A stretch of DNA of 64,000 nt from Paenibacillus sp. SY21-1 (GTDB taxonomy: Bacteria > Bacillota > Bacilli > Paenibacillales > Paenibacillaceae): the NCBI RefSeq assembly GCF_005222705.1, contig NZ_STGF01000016.1, forward strand, positions 62,001-126,000, read 5' to 3'. Under the pieces are notes generated by a model that worked only from the letters and a program-made list of their open reading frames with translations, made no database searches and was not told where the DNA came from. How positions within the stretch are numbered: position 1 is the stretch's first letter; each line of letters begins with the position of its first letter. Positions 7,838 to 17,239 of this stretch are shown in pieces. Both the position numbers and the translations under genes were made by a program.

Positions 7838-9580
7838 TTATTTCTGAACAACGGGAAGCTGCTTGAGACGGGCTTCGTCAGGAGTAATAAACAACGTTTT
7901 CTGGTTGTCGTAAATGACGAAGCCCGGCTTGGCGCCGTTCGGCTTGCGTACATGGCGAATGGCGGTGTAGTCGACGGGAATCTGGCTTGATTCTCGCGCC
8001 TGGCTGTAATGAGCGGCGAGCATCGCTGCTTCTTCAAGCGTTTTGTCGCCGAAGCTCTGGCCCCGAATAACGACGTGCGAGCCCGGGATATCCTTCGTAT
8101 GAAGCCAGGTGTCCGACGGAGCCGCCAGCCGGTTCGTCAAATATTCGTTTTGCGTGTTGTTTTTGCCTACGAAGACGGAAACGCCTTCCGAAGAGGTGTA
8201 ACAGAGCAGAACAGGCCGCAACGCCTTCTTTTTCTTTGGTCCGCGTCTGCCGCGATCGCGCAAATAACCCTGCTCTACGAGCTCGTCGCGAATTTCGCCA
8301 ATATCGGCTAACGTCGCACTGTCCAGCTGTTGAAGCAGCGATTCAAAATAGTGTATTTCCGTTCGGGCGATGTCCATCTGCTCGGCGACGATGGCCAGGC
8401 TGTTTTTCGCTTTGGTATAGCGCCGGAAATATCGCTGGGCATTGTCGGAAGGAGAAAGCAGCGGATCGATAGGGATCGTCAGTTCCGCTTGCTGCTCGTC
8501 ATAAAAATTGATAACAGTGGCCTCGGTGTCTCCTTTTTTGAGCTGATGCATATAAGCGGTCAACAATTCGCCGAGCACCCGGAATTTTTCGGCGCCGCTC
8601 GCCTCATGAAGCGTTTCTTCCAGTTTTTTAATTTTGGCGATGTTTTTGGCCTTTTCGTTTTGGACGAAACGGATGAGATCTGCCGCGCGCTGCTTGACCG
8701 TATCCCGCTCCGCTTTGTTGCCGTAGAACGCTTCGAGACAGCTGCTGATATCGTCAAAGCTGCTGCGGTCCCCCTGGAGATGAGTCAGCTTGATTACTGA
8801 AAAATACGATTTGCCGCCGGACTCCTCCGTTACAATATTGGGCGCGAATGTCCCTTCCTTCATCTGGCCGATAAACGCGGAAAATACGGTCCACACGCTG
8901 CGCAAATCGGCTTCCGAGTCCGGCTCGCCGGCACGATAAACCAGTTCCCGCGCCAGCAGCGGGCTAATCCCCTCCAGGCGGCCCACCAGCCGTTTGTCCA
9001 GCGGGTGATCTGCGCCGCCCTCGTCAAGCGCCGCGGCGAGCTCTTGCTCGCTTGCAATGCTGAACGGGTCCGTTTTGCCTTGATCGGGCGGCGCTGTGTA
9101 GCTGCTTCCGGGCATGACGATCCGATAGCTGCTGATGGCTGGCGTCACATGGTGAATGCCGTCGTAAATCAGACCGGTTTTGGGATCTACCAAAATAATA
9201 TTGCTATGTCGCCCCATAATTTCCACGATAATCCGTTTGCTCGACAAATCCCCAACTTCGTCGCGATGCCTGATATCAATATGAAGAATACGCTCTCTGC
9301 CGACCTGCTTTACAGCCTCGATAACGCCGCCCTCGCAATGCTTGCGGAGCAGCATGCAGAACATCGGAGCTTCAAGCGGGTTGGTGTAGCTGGCGTTCGT
9401 CCAATGAACACGCGGGTAAGTGGGATTCGCGGACAGCAGCAGCTTGCCCTGCGCGCCTGCTCCGCGAATGCTCAGCACCAGCTCGTGCTCGGTTGGTTGA
9501 TGAATTTTATGTATACGCGCTCCAATGCAGCGTGAAAGCTCCTGCTGTGTCGCATAGGCGACGATTCCGTCTAATGCCAT
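7838..9580 (-). CDS. rqcH: RqcH (NFACT family, fibronectin-binding-like) ribosome quality control factor
   Basis: A 580-residue NFACT protein, orthologous to B. subtilis YloA/RqcH. RqcH binds peptidyl-tRNA on stalled 50S subunits and recruits Ala-tRNA to add C-terminal alanine tails that mark nascent chains for degradation. Visible parts: the NFACT-N start MALDGIVAYATQQELSR, then SANPTYPRVHWT; a long coiled coil in the middle (about residues 300-440); and the NFACT-R domain with FVGKNNTQNEYLT, DTWLHTKDIPGSHVVI and VDYTAIRHVRKPNGAKPGFV. The start ATG at 9580 is the family start. It is transcribed divergently from the Ca2+ ATPase, as yloA and yloB are neighbours in B. subtilis. Confidence 0.93.
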   Translation of the reverse strand: MALDGIVAYATQQELSRCIGARIHKIHQPTEHELVLSIRGAGAQGKLLLSANPTYPRVHWTNASYTNPLEAPMFCMLLRKHCEGGVIEAVKQVGRERILHIDIRHRDEVGDLSSKRIIVEIMGRHSNIILVDPKTGLIYDGIHHVTPAISSYRIVMPGSSYTAPPDQGKTDPFSIASEQELAAALDEGGADHPLDKRLVGRLEGISPLLARELVYRAGEPDSEADLRSVWTVFSAFIGQMKEGTFAPNIVTEESGGKSYFSVIKLTHLQGDRSSFDDISSCLEAFYGNKAERDTVKQRAADLIRFVQNEKAKNIAKIKKLEETLHEASGAEKFRVLGELLTAYMHQLKKGDTEATVINFYDEQQAELTIPIDPLLSPSDNAQRYFRRYTKAKNSLAIVAEQMDIARTEIHYFESLLQQLDSATLADIGEIRDELVEQGYLRDRGRRGPKKKKALRPVLLCYTSSEGVSVFVGKNNTQNEYLTNRLAAPSDTWLHTKDIPGSHVVIRGQSFGDKTLEEAAMLAAHYSQARESSQIPVDYTAIRHVRKPNGAKPGFVIYDNQKTLFITPDEARLKQLPVVQK

Positions 9581-9759
9581 GTTGTTCTCAAACCTCTCTT
9601 CCCAATCTGTCTGTCTCTATCATGCCATAGATGAGTGAAAAACTTAAGCCTTCGCTGGGATATTTTATAGGCTGTCCGAATACATTTAGGCTAGAAGGGC
9701 TGTCCGATGAGCGGACGGCGGCTGCATGACCAGGCATATATAAGGAAGGGAGCCGGACA

Positions 9760-12546
9760 ATGGAACAGATTAAATGGCATCAATTGGCAGCCGGGGAGCT
9801 GACTAGCAAGCTGCAAAGCTCGCCGGAAACAGGGCTGCAGCAAGGAGAAGCGACAGCGCGTCTGGCTGAGCACGGACGAAATGAGCTGTCAGAGGGCAAA
9901 CGCGTTTCGCCGATTTTGCTGCTGTTGAACCAGTTTAAGGATTTTATGGTCCTTATTCTGATGGGCGCCACGCTGATCTCCGGTTTGCTGGGCGAATATT
10001 TGGACGCCATCACCATCGTCGCGATTATCGTCTTGAATGCGGTGCTGGGCTTTAGCCAAGAATTTCGGGCCGAGCGATCGCTGCGCGCCTTAAAGGAGCT
10101 GTCGGCCCCTTCGGCAAAAGTCATTCGCGGAGGAGTGCTGCACAGCGTGCCTGCCAGCGAGCTCGTCATCGGCGATCTGGTCTGTCTGGAAAGCGGGGAC
10201 CGCGTGCCGGCGGATCTGAGGCTGCTGGAGGCGAGCAGCTGTTATGTGGAGGAGTCCGCGCTGACAGGAGAATCGGTACCGGTAGGCAAGCATGCGGCCG
10301 CTATCGGGGAAGAAGATTTGCCGCTTGGCGATCAGCGGAACATCGGATTTATGGGGACGATGGTTACGCGGGGGACGGCGAAAGGGGTCGTCATACGCAC
10401 CGGAATGTCCACCGAAATGGGGAAAATTGCAGGTTTGATCGAGCAGACGGAGGAGATGGAAACCCCGCTGCAGCACCGGCTGGAGCAGCTGGGCAAAATT
10501 CTTATTGTCGTAGCTGTAGCGCTGACCGTTGTAGTCGTGCTGGCGGGAATCCTGCACGGGCAGCCGGCTTACGGCATGTTCCTGGCGGGCGTAAGTTTGG
10601 CGGTAGCGGCCATACCGGAAGGGCTGCCGGCGATTGTAACCATCGCGCTGGCGCTTGGCGTACAGCGGATGATCAAGCGGCGGGCGATCGTCAGGAAGCT
10701 GCCGTCCGTCGAAACGTTAGGCTGCGCGTCCGTTATCTGCTCCGACAAGACGGGCACGTTAACCCAGAATAAAATGACCGTAACCCATGTTTGGCTTGGA
10801 GGAAGAACGCTTGAAGTAAGCGGCGAGGGCTATAATCCAACCGGCAGCCTGTTTGAAGACGGCAAGGAGCTGGATTCGAAGCATGATCAGTCGATCAAGC
10901 GCTTGCTGCAAATAAGCGCGCTGTGCAACAATGCGCAAATCGTGCAAGCCGAGCAAGCGGACGGGAAGAAGCGAAAGGGCAAAGAGCTGCAAGAAGAGTG
11001 GACGCTAAAAGGGGATCCGACCGAAGGAGCGCTGGCGGTGCTGGCGACCAAGCTGGGCAGCTCGGCGAAATCGCTGGAGCCGCTCTACAAACGGGAAAAG
11101 GAATTTCCGTTCGATTCCGAGCGTAAACGGATGTCGGTCATTGTCTCCCATCAGGGTGGCCGGATCATTTGCACCAAAGGTGCGCCCGATATGTTAATGG
11201 AGCAATGCTCCTATGTGCTCTGGGACGGCAAGGTGGTGCCCTTTACGCCATCGCTCAAGCGCAAATGCTCCGAGGCAGGCGAAGCGATGGCCGGCTCCGC
11301 GCTGCGCGTGCTCGGTCTGGCTTATCGGGACCTGCGCGCTGGCGAGTCGTGCGAGACCGAGGCGCAGGCCGAATGTCAGCTTGTTTTTGTAGGACTTGCC
11401 GGGATGATCGATCCGCCTCGCAGAGAGGTGAAGGATGCGATTGCGACCTGTCGCCGGGCAGGCATCAAGACCGTTATGATTACGGGGGATCATCAGTTGA
11501 CGGCGGAAGCGATCGCTTTGCAGCTGGGCATTATGCCGCGCGGCGGCCTTGCGATCAGCGGGAAGCAGCTTGAGGCGATGGACGACGAGCAGCTCGACCG
11601 CCTGGCCGATAAAGTGTATGTATATGCGCGCGTTTCGCCCGAGCATAAGCTGCGTATCGTCAAGTCGCTTCAGCGCCTGGGGCATGTTGTAGCCATGACC
11701 GGCGACGGCGTCAATGACGCGCCGGCGATCAAGGCGGCCGATATTGGCATTGCGATGGGCATTACCGGAACGGATGTGACGAAGGAGGCGTCGGCGCTCG
11801 TGCTTAGCGACGACAATTTCTCCACCATCGTATCGGCTATTGAGGAAGGACGGGGCATTTACGAAAATATCCGCAAGTTTATCCGGTATTTGCTGGCGTC
11901 AAACGTTGGCGAAATATTGGTTATGTTTTTGGCGATGATGGCCGGTCTGCCGCTGCCGCTCGTGCCGATTCAAATTTTATGGGTGAATTTGGTGACGGAC
12001 GGCTTGCCTGCGATGGCGCTAGGCGTCGATCAGGCAGAGAAGGACCTGATGCAGCAAAAGCCGAGAGCGGCGAAGGAAAGCATTTTCTCGCGGCGGCTGG
12101 GCTGGAAAATTATTAGCCGCGGCATCCTGATCGGCGTTTGTACGCTGGCAGCGTTCTGGATAACGCTCAAGGAAGGCCAGGGGCATGCCGATCAGCTGAT
12201 CAAGGCGCAGACGGTTGCTTTTGCGACACTCGTCATGGCGCAGCTCATTCACGTATTCGACTGCCGGAGCTCGCGCTCGATTTTTCACCGCAATCCGTTT
12301 CAGAATAAATATTTAGTGCTGGCGGTGCTCTCGTCACTGCTGCTCATGCTCGGCGTGCTGTACATCGAGGCGCTGCAGCCGATTTTCAAAACCGTTCCGC
12401 TCGGACTGCGCGAATGGTGTCTGGTATTCGTCGCCGCGGGCATTCCGACGTTTTTTATGGGCATCGGCAGCGTGCTCGGAAAGCCGCAGCGCAAGCGCCT
12501 GACTCCCGCGGCAGGCGGCAAAGGCTCGTTTCGCGTAGGGGCGTGA
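9760..12546 (+). CDS. calcium-transporting P-type ATPase (P2A, YloB-like)
   Basis: A 928-residue membrane pump, homologous to SERCA-type Ca2+ ATPases. The phosphorylated Asp is in CSDKTGTLTQNKM. The P-domain hinge is TGDGVNDAPAIKAADIG, the actuator motif is TGES (ALTGESVPVGKH), and the ion-site Pro-Glu in M4 is IPEGLPA. The M6 segment QILWVNLVTDGLPAMALG carries Asn and Asp ligands typical of calcium pumps. About ten transmembrane helices are evident (pairs near residues 60-100, 245-300 and six after about 690). It exports cytosolic Ca2+. In B. subtilis, YloB is produced during sporulation. The start has AAGGAAGGGAG upstream. Confidence 0.92.
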   Translation: MEQIKWHQLAAGELTSKLQSSPETGLQQGEATARLAEHGRNELSEGKRVSPILLLLNQFKDFMVLILMGATLISGLLGEYLDAITIVAIIVLNAVLGFSQEFRAERSLRALKELSAPSAKVIRGGVLHSVPASELVIGDLVCLESGDRVPADLRLLEASSCYVEESALTGESVPVGKHAAAIGEEDLPLGDQRNIGFMGTMVTRGTAKGVVIRTGMSTEMGKIAGLIEQTEEMETPLQHRLEQLGKILIVVAVALTVVVVLAGILHGQPAYGMFLAGVSLAVAAIPEGLPAIVTIALALGVQRMIKRRAIVRKLPSVETLGCASVICSDKTGTLTQNKMTVTHVWLGGRTLEVSGEGYNPTGSLFEDGKELDSKHDQSIKRLLQISALCNNAQIVQAEQADGKKRKGKELQEEWTLKGDPTEGALAVLATKLGSSAKSLEPLYKREKEFPFDSERKRMSVIVSHQGGRIICTKGAPDMLMEQCSYVLWDGKVVPFTPSLKRKCSEAGEAMAGSALRVLGLAYRDLRAGESCETEAQAECQLVFVGLAGMIDPPRREVKDAIATCRRAGIKTVMITGDHQLTAEAIALQLGIMPRGGLAISGKQLEAMDDEQLDRLADKVYVYARVSPEHKLRIVKSLQRLGHVVAMTGDGVNDAPAIKAADIGIAMGITGTDVTKEASALVLSDDNFSTIVSAIEEGRGIYENIRKFIRYLLASNVGEILVMFLAMMAGLPLPLVPIQILWVNLVTDGLPAMALGVDQAEKDLMQQKPRAAKESIFSRRLGWKIISRGILIGVCTLAAFWITLKEGQGHADQLIKAQTVAFATLVMAQLIHVFDCRSSRSIFHRNPFQNKYLVLAVLSSLLLMLGVLYIEALQPIFKTVPLGLREWCLVFVAAGIPTFFMGIGSVLGKPQRKRLTPAAGGKGSFRVGA

Positions 12547-12710
12547 GGAGCGCTCGGCGCGGGACGTGCATAGGGACGAATGTGACTGCTTTTAACGGAT
12601 GAATCGCATGAAGCGGAGGCAGGTCCTTTGAAAAAGTACAAATGTTGATACAAATTATCAATAGCGTTTCTTCTTGCTTTGCGGTATGCTAGAACAAAAA
12701 TTACCGTAGA

Positions 12711-12743
12711 ACGAGCTGTTGCCTTAAGGACGGCGCAGCTCGT
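12711..12743 (+). other. hairpin in the dapF leader
   Basis: ACGAGCTG (12711-12718) pairs with CAGCTCGT (12736-12743), and an inner GCC/GGC pair extends it. The following bases are TTTGGCTTTT, so it may be the terminator of the upstream ATPase gene or a leader structure of dapF. The rest of 12547-12787 shows nothing else I can name. Confidence 0.5.
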
Positions 12744-12787
12744 TTTGGCTTTTGCCGCAAGCGGCCGCGAGGAGAGGTATTTCGTAC

Positions 12788-13618
12788 ATGGAATTTACAA
12801 AAATGAATGGTTTAGGTAATGATTTTGTTGTATTTGCTAATGAAAAGCAGCTTCCGGAGAACGCGTCCGAGCTTGCGATTGAGCTTTGCAATCGTTATTT
12901 TGGAATCGGGGCCGATGGCCTGGTTTATATTCTGCCATCCGAAGTCGCAGACTTCCGGATGCGCATCATTAACTCCGACGGCTCTGAAGCCGAGCAATGC
13001 GGAAACGCGATTCGTTGCGTAGCCAAATACGTTTACGACAACGGACTGACCGATAAAGAAGAAATCACGATCGAGACGCTTGGCGCAGGCGCTCAAAAGG
13101 TGCAATTGACCGTTCTGGATGGTAAAGTGTCGACAGTGCGCGTCGATATGGGCGAGCCCATTTTGAACGGATTGCAAGTGCCGACAACGATAGACGCCGA
13201 AACCGTCATCAATCAGCCGATTGAAGTGGACGGCCGCGAGTTTCAGTTTACGGCTGTTTCTATGGGCAATCCCCATTGCGTCATTTACGTCGACGATGCC
13301 ATAAACTTTGATCTGAACGTTTGGGGACCGAAGCTTGAAGTTCACCCTATGTTCCCTCGCAAAATCAACGTTGAATTCGTAACCGTCAACTCGCGTACGC
13401 AAGCCGACATGCGCGTATGGGAGCGCGGAGCCGGCCCTACGCTGGCATGCGGCACAGGCGCTTGCGCAACGGTGGTTGCTTCCGTGCTGACGGGCGCGGT
13501 CGACCGGACGGCAACCGTTTCCTTGAAGGGCGGAGACCTGCTGATTGAATGGAACGAGGCGGACAATCACGTATATATGACAGGACCTGCGGCAGTATCG
13601 TTCCGCGGCTCGCTGTAA
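12788..13618 (+). CDS. dapF: diaminopimelate epimerase
   Basis: A 276-residue enzyme that interconverts LL- and meso-diaminopimelate in lysine and peptidoglycan synthesis. Both catalytic cysteines are present, in AEQCGNAIRC and ACGTGACAT, and the N-terminal MEFTKMNGLGNDFVVF is standard. I chose the ATG at 12788 because GAGGAGAGG precedes it; the longer open frame from 12752 adds 12 non-conserved residues. The next gene begins 27 bases after the stop and may be co-transcribed. Confidence 0.96.
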   Translation: MEFTKMNGLGNDFVVFANEKQLPENASELAIELCNRYFGIGADGLVYILPSEVADFRMRIINSDGSEAEQCGNAIRCVAKYVYDNGLTDKEEITIETLGAGAQKVQLTVLDGKVSTVRVDMGEPILNGLQVPTTIDAETVINQPIEVDGREFQFTAVSMGNPHCVIYVDDAINFDLNVWGPKLEVHPMFPRKINVEFVTVNSRTQADMRVWERGAGPTLACGTGACATVVASVLTGAVDRTATVSLKGGDLLIEWNEADNHVYMTGPAAVSFRGSL

Positions 13619-13645
13619 CGGACATACGGGGGTGGGAAAAGCAAC

Positions 13646-15532
13646 ATGAAAGCGAATTTGCGGGAAGCGCTACAGCAACGTATTTTGACCGGGGATGGGG
13701 CGATGGGAACCTATCTGTACCAGATGGGATTTCCGGTTGGCGTTTCTTACGAGGAATTCAACACGCTTCGCCCGGACGTAATCGAGAATATCCATCGCAG
13801 CTATTATGAAGCCGGCGCTCGCGTCATTGAGACGAACACATTCTCGGCGAGCCTCGAAAAGCTGTCGTTCTACGGCCTCGAAAACGAGATGGAGAGCATT
13901 AACCGCGCAGGCGTCAAGGTGGCCCGCGCGGCGATTGGCGCGGATGCTTACGTTGTCGGCACGATCGGCTCGATTCGCGACGGCAAGCTCAAAAATTTGC
14001 GCACGGCCAAGGTGACGGATGCGTACAAGCGGCAAATGTATGCCATGCTCGACGAAGGCGTGGACGGTCTGCTGCTGGAAACGTTTTACGATTTGGAGGA
14101 AATGAGGCTTGCGCTTCGCGTGGCCAGAACGTTAACGGATCTGCCGGTTATCTGCCAGTTTGCGGTGGAGGACGTCGGCCGCACGGCGGAGGGCAATGGC
14201 ATGAAAGCGGCATTCGACCAGTTGCAGGAGGATGGCGCCAACGTTGTAGGCTTTAACTGCCGCAGCGGCCCGAACGGGATCATGAGGGCGATCGATGCGA
14301 TTGCAGGCCCTGTCGGGCTGCCGTTGTCCATTTATCCGAATGCGGGCATCCCCGATTACGTGGACGGCAAGTATACGTATAAAGCGGGTCCTGAATATTT
14401 TGCCGAAATGGCTAGAAAATTCGCGGATCGCGGAGCCCGCCTGATCGGCGGCTGCTGCGGCACGACGCCAGAGCATATCGCAGCGATGGCGAAGGCGCTT
14501 GCCGATTATGTGCCGGCCCGGCAAGCGGGCGAAGAGTCTGCCCTGCAAGCCGAGTCCATCGCTGTTTTACCGGAGCGGGGGGCAGGACAAGCTGCATCGG
14601 AGAAGAAGGAGCAGCCTGCGGGCGAAGCGTCTCCTTCCATCGTCGAGCTGGTGAAGAGGCGTCATACGGTTATCGTCGAGCTTGATCCGCCGCGGGATCT
14701 CGATATCCGCAAGTTTATGGACGGTGCAGCCGCGCTGAAAGAAGCGAATGCGGACGCGGTCACGATGGCTGACAACTCGCTCGCCGTCACGCGAATGAGC
14801 AACATCGCGCTTGGCGCGCTTGTGCAAGAGCGAGTCGGCCTGCGTCCGCTTGTACACATCGCTTGCCGCGACCGGAATTTGATCGGAACGCAGTCGCACA
14901 TGATGGGATTGGATGCGCTGGGCATCGATCATGTGCTCGCCGTAACCGGAGATCCTGCACGCTTTGGCGATCTGCCGGATTCAAGCTCGGTTTACGACCT
15001 GACCTCATTTGAAATGATTCGCATGATCAAGCAGTTGAATGAAGGGACGGCGTTTTCCGGCAAGCCGCTCAAGCAAAAGGCGAAGTTTGTGGTCGGCGCA
15101 GCCTTTAACCCGAATGTAAAGCATTTGGATAAAGCGGTTCTGCGGCTTGAGCGCAAAATCAAGTTCGGCGCGGACTACATTATGACGCAGCCGATCTACG
15201 ACGCGGAGCTGATTGAGAGGGTAGCGGAGGCGACGAAGCAGCTAAGCGTGCCTGTCTTCATCGGCATTATGCCGCTTGCCAGCGGACGCAACGCCGAGTA
15301 TTTGCACAATGAAGTGCCGGGCATTCAGCTGTCCGATGAGGTGCGCGAGCGGATGGCCGGTCTTGAGGGCGAAGCGGGACGTGCCGAGGGCGTCAAAATC
15401 GCAAAAGAACTGCTCGATGCGGCGCTTCCGCATTTTAACGGCATCTATTTGATTACACCGTTTATGTTCTATGATATGGGCGTGCAGCTAACGAACTACG
15501 TTTGGGAGAAAACCGGACGCAATTTGATATGA
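13646..15532 (+). CDS. yitJ: bifunctional homocysteine S-methyltransferase / methylenetetrahydrofolate reductase
   Basis: A 628-residue fusion, as in B. subtilis YitJ. The N-terminal half (about 1-290) is a zinc homocysteine methyltransferase domain: GDGAMGTYLYQMGF, the Cys of VGFNCRSGP and the paired Cys of IGGCCGTTPEHI. After a linker rich in Ala/Glu (about 295-330), the C-terminal part (about 335-628) is a methylenetetrahydrofolate reductase flavoprotein (VIVELDPPRDLD, VTGDPARFGD, DYIMTQPIYD). The enzyme feeds methyl groups to methionine. There is no room for a SAM riboswitch in the 27-base gap after dapF, so regulation differs from B. subtilis yitJ. The start ATG has GGGGGTGGG upstream. 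Confidence 0.93.
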   Translation: MKANLREALQQRILTGDGAMGTYLYQMGFPVGVSYEEFNTLRPDVIENIHRSYYEAGARVIETNTFSASLEKLSFYGLENEMESINRAGVKVARAAIGADAYVVGTIGSIRDGKLKNLRTAKVTDAYKRQMYAMLDEGVDGLLLETFYDLEEMRLALRVARTLTDLPVICQFAVEDVGRTAEGNGMKAAFDQLQEDGANVVGFNCRSGPNGIMRAIDAIAGPVGLPLSIYPNAGIPDYVDGKYTYKAGPEYFAEMARKFADRGARLIGGCCGTTPEHIAAMAKALADYVPARQAGEESALQAESIAVLPERGAGQAASEKKEQPAGEASPSIVELVKRRHTVIVELDPPRDLDIRKFMDGAAALKEANADAVTMADNSLAVTRMSNIALGALVQERVGLRPLVHIACRDRNLIGTQSHMMGLDALGIDHVLAVTGDPARFGDLPDSSSVYDLTSFEMIRMIKQLNEGTAFSGKPLKQKAKFVVGAAFNPNVKHLDKAVLRLERKIKFGADYIMTQPIYDAELIERVAEATKQLSVPVFIGIMPLASGRNAEYLHNEVPGIQLSDEVRERMAGLEGEAGRAEGVKIAKELLDAALPHFNGIYLITPFMFYDMGVQLTNYVWEKTGRNLI

Positions 15533-15554
15533 ATGAAGGAGCAAAGATGCGATT

Positions 15555-15586
15555 AACAGGCGATTTTGCCTGTTTTCGCTTTTTTG
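15555..15586 (+). terminator. terminator after yitJ-type gene
   Basis: AACAGGC (15555-15561) pairs with GCCTGTT (15568-15574) and is followed by TTCGCTTTTTTG. The remaining 15587-15860 holds no gene I recognise; it has several short inverted repeats and no clear promoter. The position where B. subtilis carries yloC is occupied by this stretch. Confidence 0.7.
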
Positions 15587-15860
15587 CTTGTTGGATTGTG
15601 AAAAATCAATTAAAATAAACCAAGGGTTGCTGCTTGACGGCAGGCCACGTATGGGCTTAGCTATTCTTGTCCACAATAGTGCAGTGGTTATTCGCATGCG
15701 AGCTTCCATTCGTTACCCGCCGCTAAGGTGCTGGTCAGGCAGCATGAGAGTCTGCCGTACCCGGCAGCTGTCATCGTTTGTCGCCTTCTTTATCATATTC
15801 GAACATGACGCTTAGCAGAACAAATGAACAGGTAGACCGTAGGCGGAGGAGGAACCAGGC

Positions 15861-16121
15861 TTGGCTATTAAACTTATTAATATCGGATTCGGCAATATCG
15901 TCTCCGCAAATCGCATTATTTCCATCGTTAGCCCGGAATCGGCTCCGATCAAACGTATTATTCAGGAAGCCAGAGACAGGCACATGCTGATCGATGCGAC
16001 TTACGGGCGTCGGACGCGTGCCGTTATTATCACAGACAGCGATCATGTTATTTTATCAGCGGTACAGCCGGAGACGGTTGCGCATCGTTTGTCCACCAAG
16101 GACGACGATAACGACGAATAG
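15861..16121 (+). CDS. remA: extracellular matrix regulator RemA
   Basis: An 86-residue DUF370 protein. In B. subtilis, RemA is a DNA-binding activator of matrix (eps, tapA) and osmoprotection genes that forms ring-like oligomers resembling nucleosomes. The start is TTG at 15861, supported by GGAGGAGGAA; the reading IKLINIGFGNIVSANRIISI at residues 3-22 is family-typical. The C-terminus ends in an acidic DDDNDE. It precedes gmk with a 13-base gap, as in B. subtilis. Confidence 0.94.
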   Translation: MAIKLINIGFGNIVSANRIISIVSPESAPIKRIIQEARDRHMLIDATYGRRTRAVIITDSDHVILSAVQPETVAHRLSTKDDDNDE

Positions 16122-16134
16122 TACGGGGAGTCAT

Positions 16135-16752
16135 ATGGATAAGGGATTGTTAATTGTGTTGTCGGGACCTTCAGGGGTCGGCAAGGGAACCGTTTGTTCG
16201 GTACTTAGAGGGAAAATTCCCGATCTGGTCTATTCGGTATCCGCTACGACCAGAACGCCTCGCCAGGGCGAAGTGGATGGCGTCAATTATTTTTTTAAGA
16301 GCAGGGAACAGTTTCAGGAAATGATTGCCCGCGACGCGCTGCTGGAGCACGCGGAATACGTTGGCAATTACTACGGGACGCCGCGCGATTTCGTGGAGCG
16401 TACGCTCGCTAGCGGGAAGGATGTCATCCTGGAAATCGAAGTTCAAGGCGCGTTGAAGGTGAAGCAGAAGTTTCCGGACGGTATTTTTGTTTTTCTTCTT
16501 CCTCCATCGCTGGATGAGTTGAAGCAGCGCATTACAGGACGCGGGACGGAATCAACCGATACGATTAACAACCGGATGACGGTGGCGGTGGACGAGATGA
16601 ATTTGCTTCAGCATTACGATTACGCCGTGCTGAACGATGAAATCGACGCCGCATGCGATCGAATTCGCAGCATAATCGTAGCCGAGCATTGCCGCAGGGA
16701 GCGTTACGTTCCTTACGTTGCGGACATGGTCTCTGCCATTGAGAAAGCATGA
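16135..16752 (+). CDS. gmk: guanylate kinase
   Basis: A 205-residue enzyme that phosphorylates GMP to GDP and is essential for GTP and dGTP supply. The P-loop is LSGPSGVGKGTV near the N-terminus. The GMP-binding region is SATTRTPRQGEVDGVNYFF, and the lid region with RITGRGTES follows. The ATG at 16135 is chosen because GGGGAG lies 5-10 bases upstream and the product begins MDKGLLIVLSGPSG; the longer frame from 15994 overlaps remA and has no support. It sits between remA and rpoZ in the conserved order. Confidence 0.96.
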   Translation: MDKGLLIVLSGPSGVGKGTVCSVLRGKIPDLVYSVSATTRTPRQGEVDGVNYFFKSREQFQEMIARDALLEHAEYVGNYYGTPRDFVERTLASGKDVILEIEVQGALKVKQKFPDGIFVFLLPPSLDELKQRITGRGTESTDTINNRMTVAVDEMNLLQHYDYAVLNDEIDAACDRIRSIIVAEHCRRERYVPYVADMVSAIEKA

Positions 16753-16768
16753 GTGAGGAGAATGTTAA

Positions 16769-16990
16769 ATGTTATATCCGTCGATTGATGAAATGGTCAA
16801 AAAGGTAGACAGCAAATACACGCTTGTAGTTGCAGCGTCCAGACGCGCTCGCATGCTGCGCAACGGCGATAAATCCGAGCTTCGCAATCCGCGCTCCCGC
16901 AAATACGTGGGCGTAGCTCTTGAGGAGATTTACGGGGATTTGCTGCAGGTGGAGAAGGTTCCGCCGAAGGATGGCCAGGAAGAAGAATAG
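16769..16990 (+). CDS. rpoZ: DNA-directed RNA polymerase omega subunit
   Basis: A 73-residue omega subunit that aids beta' folding and RNA polymerase assembly. The start MLYPSIDEMVKKVDSKYTLV and the ASRRARML helix are characteristic. It follows gmk by 16 bases with GAGGAG before the ATG, and a strong terminator closes the remA-gmk-rpoZ unit. Confidence 0.95.
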   Translation: MLYPSIDEMVKKVDSKYTLVVAASRRARMLRNGDKSELRNPRSRKYVGVALEEIYGDLLQVEKVPPKDGQEEE

Positions 16991-17005
16991 ATCGGTTTCC
17001 GATTG

Positions 17006-17047
17006 GAAGATCGCACGCTGGCTTCAGCGCTGCGATCTTCTTTTTTT
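17006..17047 (+). terminator. terminator after rpoZ
   Basis: GAAGATCGCA (17006-17015) pairs with TGCGATCTTC (17031-17040), with further inner pairing, then seven T. Confidence 0.93.
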
Positions 17048-17239
17048 GGAGCCTGACTTTCCCTCCCGGTAGCGGGAGAGCCTCTGCACACTGTGAATCA
17101 GCGTGTTTTTTTGTTAAACTAGTGAATGAGGCCAAGAGAAAGTGGCGAAGTAGCATCGAACCAGTGCTCATTATTTTTCATATCGTTATTTTTTCTGCTG
17201 TTTCCAAGCGCCATTAAAGGAGGCATTGATTCCTCCTGA

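Noticed and set aside
9660..9740. Repeated GCTGTCCGA near the ATPase start, possible operator
   Set aside because: Two short copies and a small hairpin in the gap are not enough to separate from chance.
12547..12787. Possible small gene or RNA between the Ca2+ ATPase and dapF
   Set aside because: No open frame with a ribosome site is present apart from the dapF extension; the hairpin is explained as a terminator or leader.
13619..13645. SAM riboswitch expected before a yitJ-type gene
   Set aside because: Only 27 bases separate it from dapF, too short for the element. I also see no K-turn or P1 pattern in the vicinity.
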